In this document: positions 45,779 through 57,284 of the stretch, piece by piece | How the letters are laid out: each line of letters begins with the position of its first letter | Numbering within the stretch: the stretch's first letter is position 1 | Assembly (NCBI GenBank): GCA_000149265.1 | Contig: CH003364.1 | Location: forward strand, 2,033,846 to 2,097,845 | DNA: 64,000 bases | Reading direction: 5' to 3' | Origin: Ciona savignyi | Taxonomy: Eukaryota; Chordata; Ascidiacea; Phlebobranchia; Cionidae | Translations under genes and position numbers: made by a program | The notes under the pieces: model-generated | What the model was told of the DNA's origin: nothing | Databases searched by the model: none | What the model saw: only the letters and a program-made list of their open reading frames with translations

Positions 45779-47060
45779 TTGGTATATCTTTTTTAAATGG
45801 CATAACAGTTGTTTCTACGAACAGAAACTAATGGGTTAGTAGAAGCTGCTTTTTCTTTATCTTTTAATATTTCTAATATATTTATATTTATCCACAATGT
45901 ATAGCTATCGCTTTTTATATATTTAACTTCAGATACGCAACGGTGGATGTAATATAAATATATATACTATAAGCAAAACTTGCTACATCGTTAAACGATC
46001 TAGCATTCCACAAAATCTGATCAAAATTAGAGCAGTCGGTTAAACGCTATTTTCCGAAAAGCTATTTTTTTAGAAAAATAACCGTAAATGTTTTAAATTA
46101 AACCTTTTTAAGCGCTGTATTGAAATAAAGCTAAATTGCCAAACCGATTTAGTTTTCCATGGTTTCAGGGAATTCCCCTAGGTTTAGTTGATGAGTTTCT
46201 GTTTTTACATATATATGTTGGCCATGTTATGTAACAATTCTTATAGTTTTAATGTGATTTTTCGACTCCTTGTTGGAGATGTCAGTGCGATATGGCATGC
46301 CTGTCACAATCATAATTCAGGAACATATCTTCGTTTTTAGGAGAATTACCCTATGTAAATGTTTTCTTTTTTAATTGGCACAAAGTGTCTAATGGTCTAA
46401 CATTTAACCAAATCTGATCAAAATTAGAGCAGCCGTTCAAGCGCTATGCTCCAAAAAGCTAATTTATTAGAAAAAAAACGCTTTGGTTTTTAACGTCTCA
46501 GGGGAATTCCCCTAGATTCATTACCCGAAATTTTGGTTTCTGCATATCTAGACCATGATCTCTTACAAATGTCAAATTTTCATTGCGATTTCATCACTTC
46601 TTTTGCTAGATTTCGGGGCAACTTGGCATGCTTGTCACAATCATAATTAGAGAACAAAATCCTATTTTTTAGGGTATTTCCCTAGGTAATTTTTTTTTTT
46701 TTAAGTGTTAAATCAGTGACTAATACACTTACATTCCACCAAATCAGATTCAAGTTGTACCAGTCGTTCAAGCGCTATGCCAAAAAAGGCTATTTTTTGG
46801 AAAAAAATACCGTTTTGGTTTTTAACGTCTCAGTGGAATTCTCCTAGATTTATCATCCAAAATTTTGTTTTCTACATATCTAGACCATGTTGTCCAACAA
46901 ATCACCAAGTTTCATTGCGATTCCATTAACCCTTCTGGTAGATGTCGGGGCGCCATGCCATGCCTGTCAAGCGTTTGACGAAAAAAATAAAAATAAAAAA
47001 CGGACAAAAACAATATGTGTCCCATTTTTTTCAAATGGGACCCATAACAAGCGCAGTGGA
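45779..47060 (+). repeat. Dispersed element with about 330-bp tandem units
   Basis: The segment CAAATCTGATCAAAATTAGA plus 'gcag' and 'aagcgctatgc' recurs near 46013, 46404 and 46737, that is at spacings of about 390 and 333. 'ggggaattcccctag' and 'tgtcacaatcataattcag' recur with the same spacing. The end (46960-47060) matches that of 41905-42480. No coding capacity is visible. Confidence 0.8.
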
Positions 47061-47979
47061 CAAGAGTATTAAACGCCAAGGTCATTTCGATTAAAGAGTG
47101 AATCAATATCTACAAAAGGAACTTTACAAGCACCACAGAAACGAAATTGCGATCCTTTTGAATTAAATTAAATCTTCGAGTAATTGTAATAAACGACGGC
47201 CTATTTGCATTTGGCTTAACAGAAATTGATCGTTGCACGTTTTGCAAAGACAAACTGAAAACCCGTAAACTCATGTATATTTTTTGGTTTTTAGTTTAGT
47301 TTATTTTTTTATTTCCACGATGAAAACATAAATTAGGGCTATTGAAAAAAATTTGGAAACGGCAAAACGACAAACGGCAAAACGACATTAGAACACGTCT
47401 AAAACAAGCAATAAATTATTAAAATTAGGTATATTTGCGCTAAACTTTAAGTGTCTTTTTAATTAATAATGCCGCTAATAGCTTCTCCGGACCAATTTCC
47501 TTTAAAATAAAAAATAATCAATATATATGGTGTTGTTATGTGCTCGTTTTATTATTTCTATAGATCACGATTACAGCACGAAACCACTAATATTAATATG
47601 TTGATAAAATACATTGATAAGATTGCAGTACATTAGAAAAATATAATGAATACAAAAATAACAAAATGTTTCAATGTTGTTTTAAAATTTAAATGGTCGT
47701 AATGTGCATAGTCTTGTGTTTCATGTTCTCGTATCTACTAATTTCGGATTAAAGGAATTTTAAAGAATTCTAACCACCTGAATAAAGGTGCAAAAACATC
47801 TGGAACTTATGATTAATCTATCCTGTAAGTTTTACTCCAAATGGGTAACTGTTTTAGCCTATATTGCGCGTTACATACAACATGTATAAATTTGGCCGCG
47901 CTTAAGAAGATAAAAAAGTAAGTATGTGCTATGTTTGCCAAAATAGTGAGTAAATTTAAAAAATGGTTAAGTAACTATA
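47061..47979. other. AT-rich spacer downstream of Fringe
   Basis: No gene was found. A two-copy 'acaaacggcaaaacg' repeat lies at 47362-47392. The rest is AT-rich unique sequence. Confidence 0.5.
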
Positions 47980-47985
47980 TTTATT
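47980..47985 (-). terminator. Poly(A) signal of Fringe
   Basis: TTTATT on the plus strand, AATAAA on the minus strand, 57 bases after the stop codon. Confidence 0.55.
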
Positions 47986-48041
47986 ACATAGGAAAGTTTT
48001 TGACAATGATATACCAAATGATTACTATTTGTAAATATATA

Positions 48042-48989
48042 TTACTTACAAAAATCGGTTTTCGGATAAGCCAAACAGTGCACCGAATAAAATCGCGAGG
48101 GATCTTCTTTAATATCAAATACCTTGCTTTTTGTTTTTAGATTTTTAAGATCGACTTTATTATCGTTCGACCAGCACAAACTAACTTGTTTGGGGAAGGT
48201 GTTGGGGTCTAAAACTGCCAAGTTCTCGTGATGAGAATGAAAAAGGTCAGTCAATGTGATATCGACTCCCAGAAGCGCAGTGATAATAAAACCAAGAGCG
48301 CAGTCGTCGTTCATCGAGGCTTCCATTTGTGTTTTTACTATTGCTTCTCTTCCGCACCATGGCTTCATCTTCCACGCAAGTGGTCGTGAAATGCAACACC
48401 CGGCACCTCCGTGAGCGAATCTGTAATTGTACTGCTTGCCATGGTAGCTAGTACTAAAACCAGGGACAGACAGCTTACCGATGTAAACATCTTTTGTCCA
48501 ATTAAAGCGCTTAATCAGTTCAAGCAAGCGGTGTGGGTTGACATAGTTGTCATCATCAAAGCGACACCACCATTTCTTACCGGAAGCTAAATACGCTTCA
48601 TACTCTGTGCCCATTTTGCAACCTAGGTGTTCACGACCATTTCCCGCACCACAGTGTGTATTGATCAAATGCCCATCCGTGGTCCGATTTAGTTCGTCGT
48701 CGTCTCCATCGGTAAAAATGTAGGTCTGTTTCCGTGCTAGGTTAAACCAAGTTTTTGTAATGTGGACGATACGGCTTGGGTGAAATTGTTTGCCTGTTTT
48801 AATGGATATGAAAATGTCATCCAAATCCACATCTGTTTCGTTTTTAATAGCGCGAGCTCCTGAAGCAAGCTTCAAGATCTGGACTATGTGGCGAACATTA
48901 AATTTATCCCCTTTGTTTACAAATGCGAAGACTGACAGACCAGTAATCAACAACACTCCTAAGTAACACAAACACCCGCGTCGTTTCAT
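48042..48989 (-). CDS. FNG: Fringe, O-fucose beta-1,3-N-acetylglucosaminyltransferase
   Basis: A single 315-aa exon from ATG to TAA. A basic start (MKRRG) and one hydrophobic segment (about 8-25) make a type II Golgi anchor. The catalytic part follows: DDIFISIKTGKQFHPSRI, KTWF, FTDGDDDEL, the metal-binding DDD in WWCRFDDDNYV, GGAGCCISRPLAWKM, NDDCALGFI, and the end EDPSRFYSVHCLAYP, all hallmarks of Fringe. Known of the family: Fringe extends O-fucose on Notch EGF repeats with GlcNAc and so tunes Delta and Serrate/Jagged signalling. Vertebrate Fringe genes have several introns; here the frame is uninterrupted and undamaged. It therefore looks like a functional gene with lost introns or an old retrocopy. 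Regulation is not visible. Confidence 0.95.
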   Translation of the reverse strand: MKRRGCLCYLGVLLITGLSVFAFVNKGDKFNVRHIVQILKLASGARAIKNETDVDLDDIFISIKTGKQFHPSRIVHITKTWFNLARKQTYIFTDGDDDELNRTTDGHLINTHCGAGNGREHLGCKMGTEYEAYLASGKKWWCRFDDDNYVNPHRLLELIKRFNWTKDVYIGKLSVPGFSTSYHGKQYNYRFAHGGAGCCISRPLAWKMKPWCGREAIVKTQMEASMNDDCALGFIITALLGVDITLTDLFHSHHENLAVLDPNTFPKQVSLCWSNDNKVDLKNLKTKSKVFDIKEDPSRFYSVHCLAYPKTDFCK

Positions 48990-50096
48990 ATCTAAAATAC
49001 TGTGGACCTAAACGCAAAACTAGGAATTTATTACAAAAATATTATATTGCTTCGATAAGTAGATTTATCACAAATTTGCAATATAAAAGATTTAGCTAGT
49101 AAAAATTATTTGCTTCTTTTAGACTCTACGGTAGAAATACATTTCACTGCAATTTGTACTCAACTAAAATATAAACAATCCAAATGTGGTGAGCTAAGGT
49201 CTATATGCCACGCCGGCATTCTTGCTATTGCGTGCGCACGGATGGTGTTCGAGGTATTTCCGCTCGCATTATCTTAAATATGACACCTTATTGTTCTAAT
49301 TGGGGAGCTTATTGCTATATAAATTACAAAACACATTGTACCTTATCCCTTTACGTACAACTAAAATGCGGTTCGTTACATTAAGTAAATAGAGGTTGGA
49401 AACTGCGTGTTACCATCACACGTTTATTATGCGTTCGTTTGGTGGAAATAGAAACGTATTAACTTTGTCCAGTCTGTTCGTATTCGGATAGAAAGAAATT
49501 GGCTCATCGGGTTGAAACTTTTAGAGGTGTTAGCTAATATAAAAATAAAATGAAATTTTTTGGTGCCAATATATCTATGATGGGTAATATCGCCGGGCTA
49601 TATTGGTTCATTTACAGCATTTTAGAAACATGCTATACGTATAGCATTTGAACAAATACTAACGTCAAACTATAGGAAAATAACAGCTAGGTAAACAGGA
49701 AAATATCAACGACGTTTTAAAATCCCCATTTGAAAAGAATTATGCCGGCTTACAGATTTCTTGGTTATGTTTTATACAACGCCTTTGCCTTTGTTTTTGC
49801 AAGGAGAGACTAAGGTTTCCGAATTACCAATTCAAACTTAAAATTCATGTTCTATGACAGAATATTCTTGTTGTTTTTTTGCATGTAGTTGTTGGTGTTA
49901 CACTTAGAGCTGTTGGGTAAAATTTTGTTTTAAAATTAAAAAAAAGATGAATTCACCTCAAGACCACACTGTCTATTTTAGAATTTAGATAAATTTAAGC
50001 CCACAGGATTTTAAACAAATCTGTTTAAGGATTTCAAACGTAAAGAATTAAAAGGGCCACAGAAAATAAACAATCGAATCTGCAATCTTTGTTTAT

Positions 50097-50399
50097 GCCC
50101 AGCCGGTTACTCTGGCGCTTAAGTGCGTCGCCTTTCAATCGAAAGGTTTCAGATGCGAAACTGGTCGCGAGCTAGTCGGTTGTGTCCTTGGGCAAGGCAC
50201 TTAACGGACATTGCCTGAACTGGGCGGATTAATGATTTCTACCAAATTGAAGGAACGTGTCTTTTATAAACAACACACTGCACTAGCTCAGGTAACCCGA
50301 CGATGGGTGCGAGTTGATCTGACGATTTCCCGTTTGTTAACCCCCTTGGTTTTTCCATTCACGGGGATAAACATGAATATCCTTTTCCTATCCTATCCT
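50097..50399 (+). mobile_element. Full-length GGATA-tailed SINE
   Basis: Head 'gcccagccggttactctggcgcttaagtgcg', core TTGTGTCCTTGGGCAAGGCA, and 3' end 'aacatgaatatccttttcctatcctatcc', with the pentamer tail on this strand reading TATCC. Confidence 0.95.
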
Positions 50400-51373
50400 C
50401 CTATGTATATCTACATGCATGTTAAGCTCTGCGATATTCCGTCGTGAGGGATGGAAGCTAGTTTTTTCTGCTATTCGATTATCCACGAGTGTATGTGAAA
50501 ACTAAGTGTTGCCGCGTTCTACTTTTTCTTTTGTAAGCCCATTTAGTTTACAACATTGTAAGAAATATAAACAAAAAATTGGTAGGTTAGAATTATTAAA
50601 TACGATAAGATATATTGAATAATTCAAACGTATCAGTGCTAAATATTTAAAATAGAAAAATATTATTTTACATTTGGTATCACTGCAGTGTGTTCGCGGG
50701 AAATCACTCATAGCGGCAAACCAAGAGGAAATTAAACCTTGGCTCAGTTGTCTTTTGATTAACAGCGTTTGTAAATGTTCTAATATGTTTGCTACTTTCT
50801 TCGATGATTAATTTATATTTATTTGCGTTGGTACTAGATAATCTATAAAAGTTGTATCTTTAGTTACATTTATCATTCACGCGTTGTTAATTAAAGTTTC
50901 CAATGCTAAACGAAATTTACTTTTTTATTTTGGTATTTCCAGTATAAAAAAGCATTGCGTATGTACTCACAAAATGTGTAAAAGTAAAAATATTTTAACT
51001 ATCTTAGTTATGTATTGTTTTTACTAAAAAGTATTGACACTTTCACTTTTTCTTCTTATTTTAATAGCAAACATTTTCCTGAGAGTAAATGTAGGAGTCA
51101 GTGTCTTGAAGTCCTTTAACTGTTACTCTTGTCAGCAGTATTTTTTGTCGGCTTTAATATATTATTAGGTTAACATTTGTGTTGCTGCTTTTTATACAGC
51201 TTTGCTAAGTTCATTAAATATCTTGCAGACCAAATAAGTACCGGTACATTAATCTTAGTATTATATTTAACATCTTATTACACAATAAATATTATTAAAT
51301 AAAGATATGATAAATAACCACCAAATGAATTATGCCAGGCTGTTTTGTTCAATTGTTAAGATTGTTGCAGGGC

Positions 51374-51972
51374 GGTACCTCTAAACCCGTATGGAAAGTA
51401 TGTCAATTTTCGCCGAGATCTTGAGTGTGCATGCGCCAAATATTTAAGTGTGCAGTGTGCAAACGTCCAAGAATGCACACTTCAAGTGTGCACACAATCT
51501 CCTTTTCATAACTGTTTTACCAAAATTTTTAAAAACATATTATTCTATCCTCAAATCTCAGTCTTTCGTGTCCGTCAGCTAACATATCTATCTACATAAC
51601 TAAAAATGTACGGAAAGTAAATTACCCGAGGTCCAGAGGTAGGTTTACAAGTTTATTGGAAATTATACGATGTTTATACTGCCAGCTCGCGAGCGTGTGT
51701 GAAATTACCCAAGTGTGCAAAAGACGCAGGGAAAAAAACTCGAGTGTGCAGCTGCCGTACTTTCTATACTGGCCTCTAAATACTACAGAATCGCTTTGCT
51801 TGGAACGCTTGGATCGCTTACTATACTTCGTACTTACAAAAGCCATGATATTAATGTTAGGGTTGGGGTTAAAGTTCGTTTTGGGGTTAAGATTAGGATT
51901 TGGAACAGGGTTAGAATTACTTTCCATAGCAATCTAAGTGATCCAAGCGATCCTGTAGTATTTAGAGGCACC
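51374..51972. mobile_element. MITE (copy 3) interrupted by a nested element
   Basis: Left end 'cggtacctctaaa' (51374-51385) is separated by 387 bases from the continuation 'cctctaaatactacagaatcgc' (51773 onward). The right end 'gatcctgtagtatttagaggcacc' closes the element. The interior again has GTTAGGGTTGGGGTTAAAGT. Flanks TTGCAGGG and TTGCAAGG look like a slightly decayed 8-bp target duplication. Confidence 0.85.
51386..51772. mobile_element. 387-bp element nested in the MITE, 8-bp duplication CCTCTAAA
   Basis: CCTCTAAA is duplicated exactly at 51378-51385 and 51773-51780. The ends 'cccgtatggaaagtatg' and 'gtactttctatactgg' are imperfect inverted repeats. The interior repeats AAGTGTGCA-like words several times in both orientations. 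No coding potential is seen. Confidence 0.85.
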
Positions 51973-52120
51973 CTTTGCAAGGTTCCAAAAGGTTGTCAAA
52001 AATGAAAGGAAATCTTGGCCTAGTGTGAACAATATTGCAAGTGTCGTTTTTAAATTTTATTTAAAACATTGTACTGAACATTGCTTATTTTTTATTATAG
52101 GGGTGATTGATACAAGTTGT

Positions 52121-53049
52121 TAGGGATGCACAAACTAGAATATCGAATCTTCCGGATTCGAATCCTACAGGATTCGAATCCAAATATAACGTTTATTTCG
52201 AATATTTGGATTCGAAATAATATACATTGCACATTAAGAAACGATAATTGCATGGAGTTCCTTTTTATTTCCATTGTACATATTACAGCAGCGTTGATTA
52301 CAATGGATATTATAAGCATGGACGCCGACATCCGCCGTTGCGCCGCAATGTCTGTTTTATAAAAAAAATTCCCTGCGCATTTAAATAATTATCACATTAA
52401 ATCGTCTAACCGCAGCGCCGCTTTTCCAGCGGTGTTTATTGCTTTGATCGGCGGTTTGACCTAGGGTTACGTTGACCTAGATTCAATACAGGACCACTAA
52501 CGCACTCCCGTTTTTCCCCGTGTTCTTCCCATTACTAAGTATTAGCTAGAGAGAACAGTAGGCTAACATCAGTTAACGGTTTTTTTCTTTGATCAGTTAA
52601 CCGTTATAAGAATCTGGGTTCTTGCACAGCCCTCGCAGACACATAAATATTTGGTTTATTCTTTCCGTATTGTTGACGCTGAGCTGCGTATTAACGACCA
52701 TGCAATATTTCAGCGGGGGAAGTAGTTAGATTAAACACTTAAACTCCTGGCTTAATCTTTTAGCTTTGTAAATCGTTAGTATCATAGTTCTATTCGAGTT
52801 AGTTCGAGGCATAGGGCCGATTGTGACGTCATAAAATTTCGCGCAACGGTAACATTTTACCTGAAGTCGCCGCCTATGATTATAAGTATGTAATCACACT
52901 GGCCAAAGAGGTAGTCAGCGGCAGTAGAAATTTTTGACGATCTTGCTACTTTAACTCGAGTTTGCTTTTTAATATAGAATAGGATTCGATATTCTGGATT
53001 CGAAATAACTATTCTAGAATACCAAGATATTCTAGTTTGTGCATCCCTA
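52121..53049. mobile_element. 929-bp non-autonomous hAT-like element
   Basis: Perfect 24-bp inverted ends: TAGGGATGCACAAACTAGAA plus TATC at 52121 and its reverse complement ending at 53049. They are flanked by an exact 8-bp duplication, CAAGTTGT, at 52113-52120 and 53050-53057. Subterminal GGATTCGAA and TATTCTAG words repeat near both ends. An 8-bp duplication and TAGGGATGCA-type ends are typical of hAT elements. There is no transposase frame. Confidence 0.93.
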
Positions 53050-53629
53050 CAAGTTGTATAATGAAATTTTGTCAAATCGGTGACATAAACATTATCTTTA
53101 AGATTACCACAATGATGCATTGAATAAAATATGTTCATTATTTATAATACCGTCATGAGCGTATTGAAACAAAACTAATTGTTTAAAGTAATTGTCACTT
53201 GCAAATAGTTACACAAATTACTTTAAAATACATTTTAATTGTTTGGACACTTAGTTTTAAATGGTTAATATGCCACTTTCCAGAATTGAAATCGATTTTC
53301 CAAATTCTATCGTGACTCGGGTTAACAGGTTTACAAAAATAAGCAAACACAGTACCGATTATTAAAATTATTATCGTAGTTGAAAGTTTATTCCAGGTTT
53401 CGTAACAATAATAATATAGCTGATATTAACTTTATATGCAAACAGTGAGCACTGTCTTTTATTTTGCGATTACTGTTGGTATTATAAAAGCCGAATGCAT
53501 AATTGAAATGTAATTTCAATTTGACTTCCTTAACATAATTCCGATGTCTGTAATTGCTTAATTTAACATAATTTAGCTTTACGTCCAGCTTTCTTTAATA
53601 TGGAAAAGTCTTATTGTGCTATACTCTCT

Positions 53630-53725
53630 CGACTGGCTGCATGCATAAAGAATCTGTCTTTGGGTAAGACATGTAATGGACATTGCCTGAAACTGTTGGA
53701 TTAATGGGGTATATAAAACTGCGAG
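53630..53725 (+). mobile_element. SINE core fragment
   Basis: 'tctttgggtaagacatgtaatggacattgcctgaaactgttggattaatggg' matches the SINE core in order. Both ends are missing. Confidence 0.75.
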
Positions 53726-53884
53726 TCTACTTGTCATTAAAAAATATTTTTTTTAAATCTAACACTGACTTAAGCCTTTTAAATAAGATTCTGTTTATTA
53801 TTGTGTAAAATGGTGAATCCTTGCTTACAAATTCTATATATACATTTATCTGCAATATTGTATGATAAACACATATCTTATTGC

Positions 53885-53886
53885 AG
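53885..53886 (+). other. Splice acceptor in the RBBP4 5' UTR
   Basis: 'tcttattgcag' precedes the leader 46 bases upstream of the ATG. It may accept a distant 5' UTR exon or a trans-spliced leader, which ascidians use. Confidence 0.4.
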
Positions 53887-53907
53887 TAATTGTGCGCTAA
53901 AAGGTAA

Positions 53908-55530
<1,623 letters not shown>

Positions 55531-55786
55531 AGTTCATTTCCATCACAGTTCAATTTTTTGTGACATTACCACTTTTATACGCTTGACCTATAACACCAAT
55601 ATTAAAGAAGAAGAGCAATATAAATTTATAAAATTTTATGCTTCATAAATTTTATAAACTTTATCTTCTCTTTTTGGATGGTTGGTAAACATTTGTAAAA
55701 GACTTCAATATTCACAACTAATTTGTTTATCAAGTATCTTATCAACGAACTGATTTCCAATGGATTACAAGTTGTTGTATATATGT

Positions 55787-55792
55787 AATAAA
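55787..55792 (+). terminator. Poly(A) signal of RBBP4
   Basis: AATAAA about 260 bases after the stop codon. Another AATAAA lies near 55863. Confidence 0.5.
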
Positions 55793-56245
55793 ATAAGGTC
55801 TACATTGTATTCATTTTGTAGTTTTCTCTCTAACTTTTTGTTTTACATTGCTATATAAGAGAATAAAGTTTTGGGTTTTATAAAAAATCATGGAAAGAGG
55901 GTTAAAGCCGCATGTTATGGGATAGTGATACTACAAAGTTATGTCTGAATCCAGTTTCAAGAAAACAAGTATCTTCAGTGCTTATTTAAATGGAATCCAG
56001 AGCGACTTTTCTGCTGTATTGTTTTATCCGATTATTCTGCCGTTACTACTTCAGTCGTGTTGTCAGGTACGGTAAAAATTGCATGTTTTAAGTATTTTGT
56101 GTCGAGACTCGAGGACGGATAATATAATTGCTATTTAAGCTAAAATACCACGTGGATAGCAACTGATTTTAGAGTACTGTGAAAATAATACAGCATTACT
56201 CTATATTTATAAGTGATATTAGAAACATTCCTGAAACACGTTATT

Positions 56246-56533
56246 AGGATAGGTTTTATTCATGTTTATCACCGTGAATGGGAAAACCAAGGGGGTTAAC
56301 ACACGGGCAATCGTCAGATCACTTCGCGCCCACCGCCGGGGTACCGGATCTATTGCAGTGTGTGTTGTGTATGATTCACACGTTCGTTCAATTTAGTAAA
56401 CCCTTTATTCCGTTGGGTCGGGCAATGTCCGTTAAGTCTCTTTCCCAAGGACAAAACCGAATAGCTAGCCGCAGTTTTGAACCTGCAACCTTTCGGTTAA
56501 AGGCGTCGCATTAAACCACCAGACTAACCTGTA
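56246..56533 (-). mobile_element. Near full-length SINE between RBBP4 and SUCLG2
   Basis: 'aggataggttttattcatgtttatc' at the tail side, the full minus-oriented body, and 'cattaaaccaccagactaacc' at the head. It faces the copy at 56622-56922. Confidence 0.93.
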
Positions 56534-56597
56534 GCGTTCTTACAGTTAGAGGACATATATTTTAGTTTCAAATCAGATTGGCAACGTAAAACTTTTT

Positions 56598-57005
56598 TCG
56601 GTCGTATGGCCGAATGGTTAATCCGGCCCGGTGGTCTAGCGGTTTAGTGCGTCGCCTTTCAATCGAAAGGTTGCAGGTGCGAAACTGGTCGCTAGCTAGT
56701 CGGTTGTGTCCTTGGGCAAGGCACTTTACGGACATTGCCTGAACCCAGCGGATTAATGGGTTCCACCAAATTGAAAGAACGTGTCTATCATACACAACAC
56801 ACTGCAATAGCTCCGGTAACCCGAAGATGGGCGCGAAGTGATCTGACGATTGCCCGTGTGATAACCTCCTTGGTTTTCCCATTCACGGGGATAAACATGA
56901 ATATCCTATCCTATCCTAACGCGACCGATACATATAACTTTTCTTATACAAAAACGGTCCGAGTAACTAGTCCACCATGGGTCGATACTTGGCTCGGTTA
57001 AAAAA
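56598..57005 (+). mobile_element. SINE-B copy split by a GGATA-tailed SINE
   Basis: The head 'cggtcgtatggccgaatggttaat' ends near 56621. After the inserted SINE, 'gcgaccgatacatataac', 'acaaaaacggtccgag', 'ccatgggtcgatacttggctcggttaaaaa' resume the same order as the intact copy at 8450-8575. Confidence 0.85.
56622..56922 (+). mobile_element. Full-length GGATA-tailed SINE nested in SINE-B
   Basis: The best-preserved copy. It has an A-box-like GGTGGTCTAGCGGTTTAGTG and a B-box-like GGTTGCAGGTGCGAAAC. Next come the core TGTCCTTGGGCAAGGCACTT, 'gaacccagcggattaatgggttc', 'acacaacacactgcaatagctccggtaaccc', and the 3' end 'ggggataaacatgaata' with a TCCTATCCTATCC tail. The spacing of the boxes resembles a tRNA-derived Pol III promoter. 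It may correspond to the tRNA-related SINE described from Ciona, but I cannot confirm the name. Confidence 0.95.
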
Positions 57006-57284
57006 AGTATATAAAAAAAACAAAAACAAAAAACGTAAAACTTTTTTCGTATATAGAACTTTTTTATTGTATCTTGCAGTTATTTTATTGTAACTGAAGT
57101 AAGTGCGAATTTACGTTGCTCATTTGCTTTTTGAAAACCCAGTGTGTGAGTGGACAGTTTGTTATTGACGAGCTCCCGGTACAGACGAGTTTGAAGTTGT
57201 GTCGGTGTGAGGGGCGAAAGGTGGACCCAACGTAGCCTGTAGTACCGGTACTTTAAAGTTTATAATTCAACATATTATGTGATA

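Larger units (their letters stand above)
48990..53884. other. Intergenic region between Fringe and RBBP4
   Basis: Both genes read away from this spacer, so it must carry their promoters. It contains one full SINE, a MITE with a nested insertion, a hAT-like element and a SINE fragment, all listed. 48990-50090 and 50400-51370 show only AT-rich sequence with no supported exon. Confidence 0.65.
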
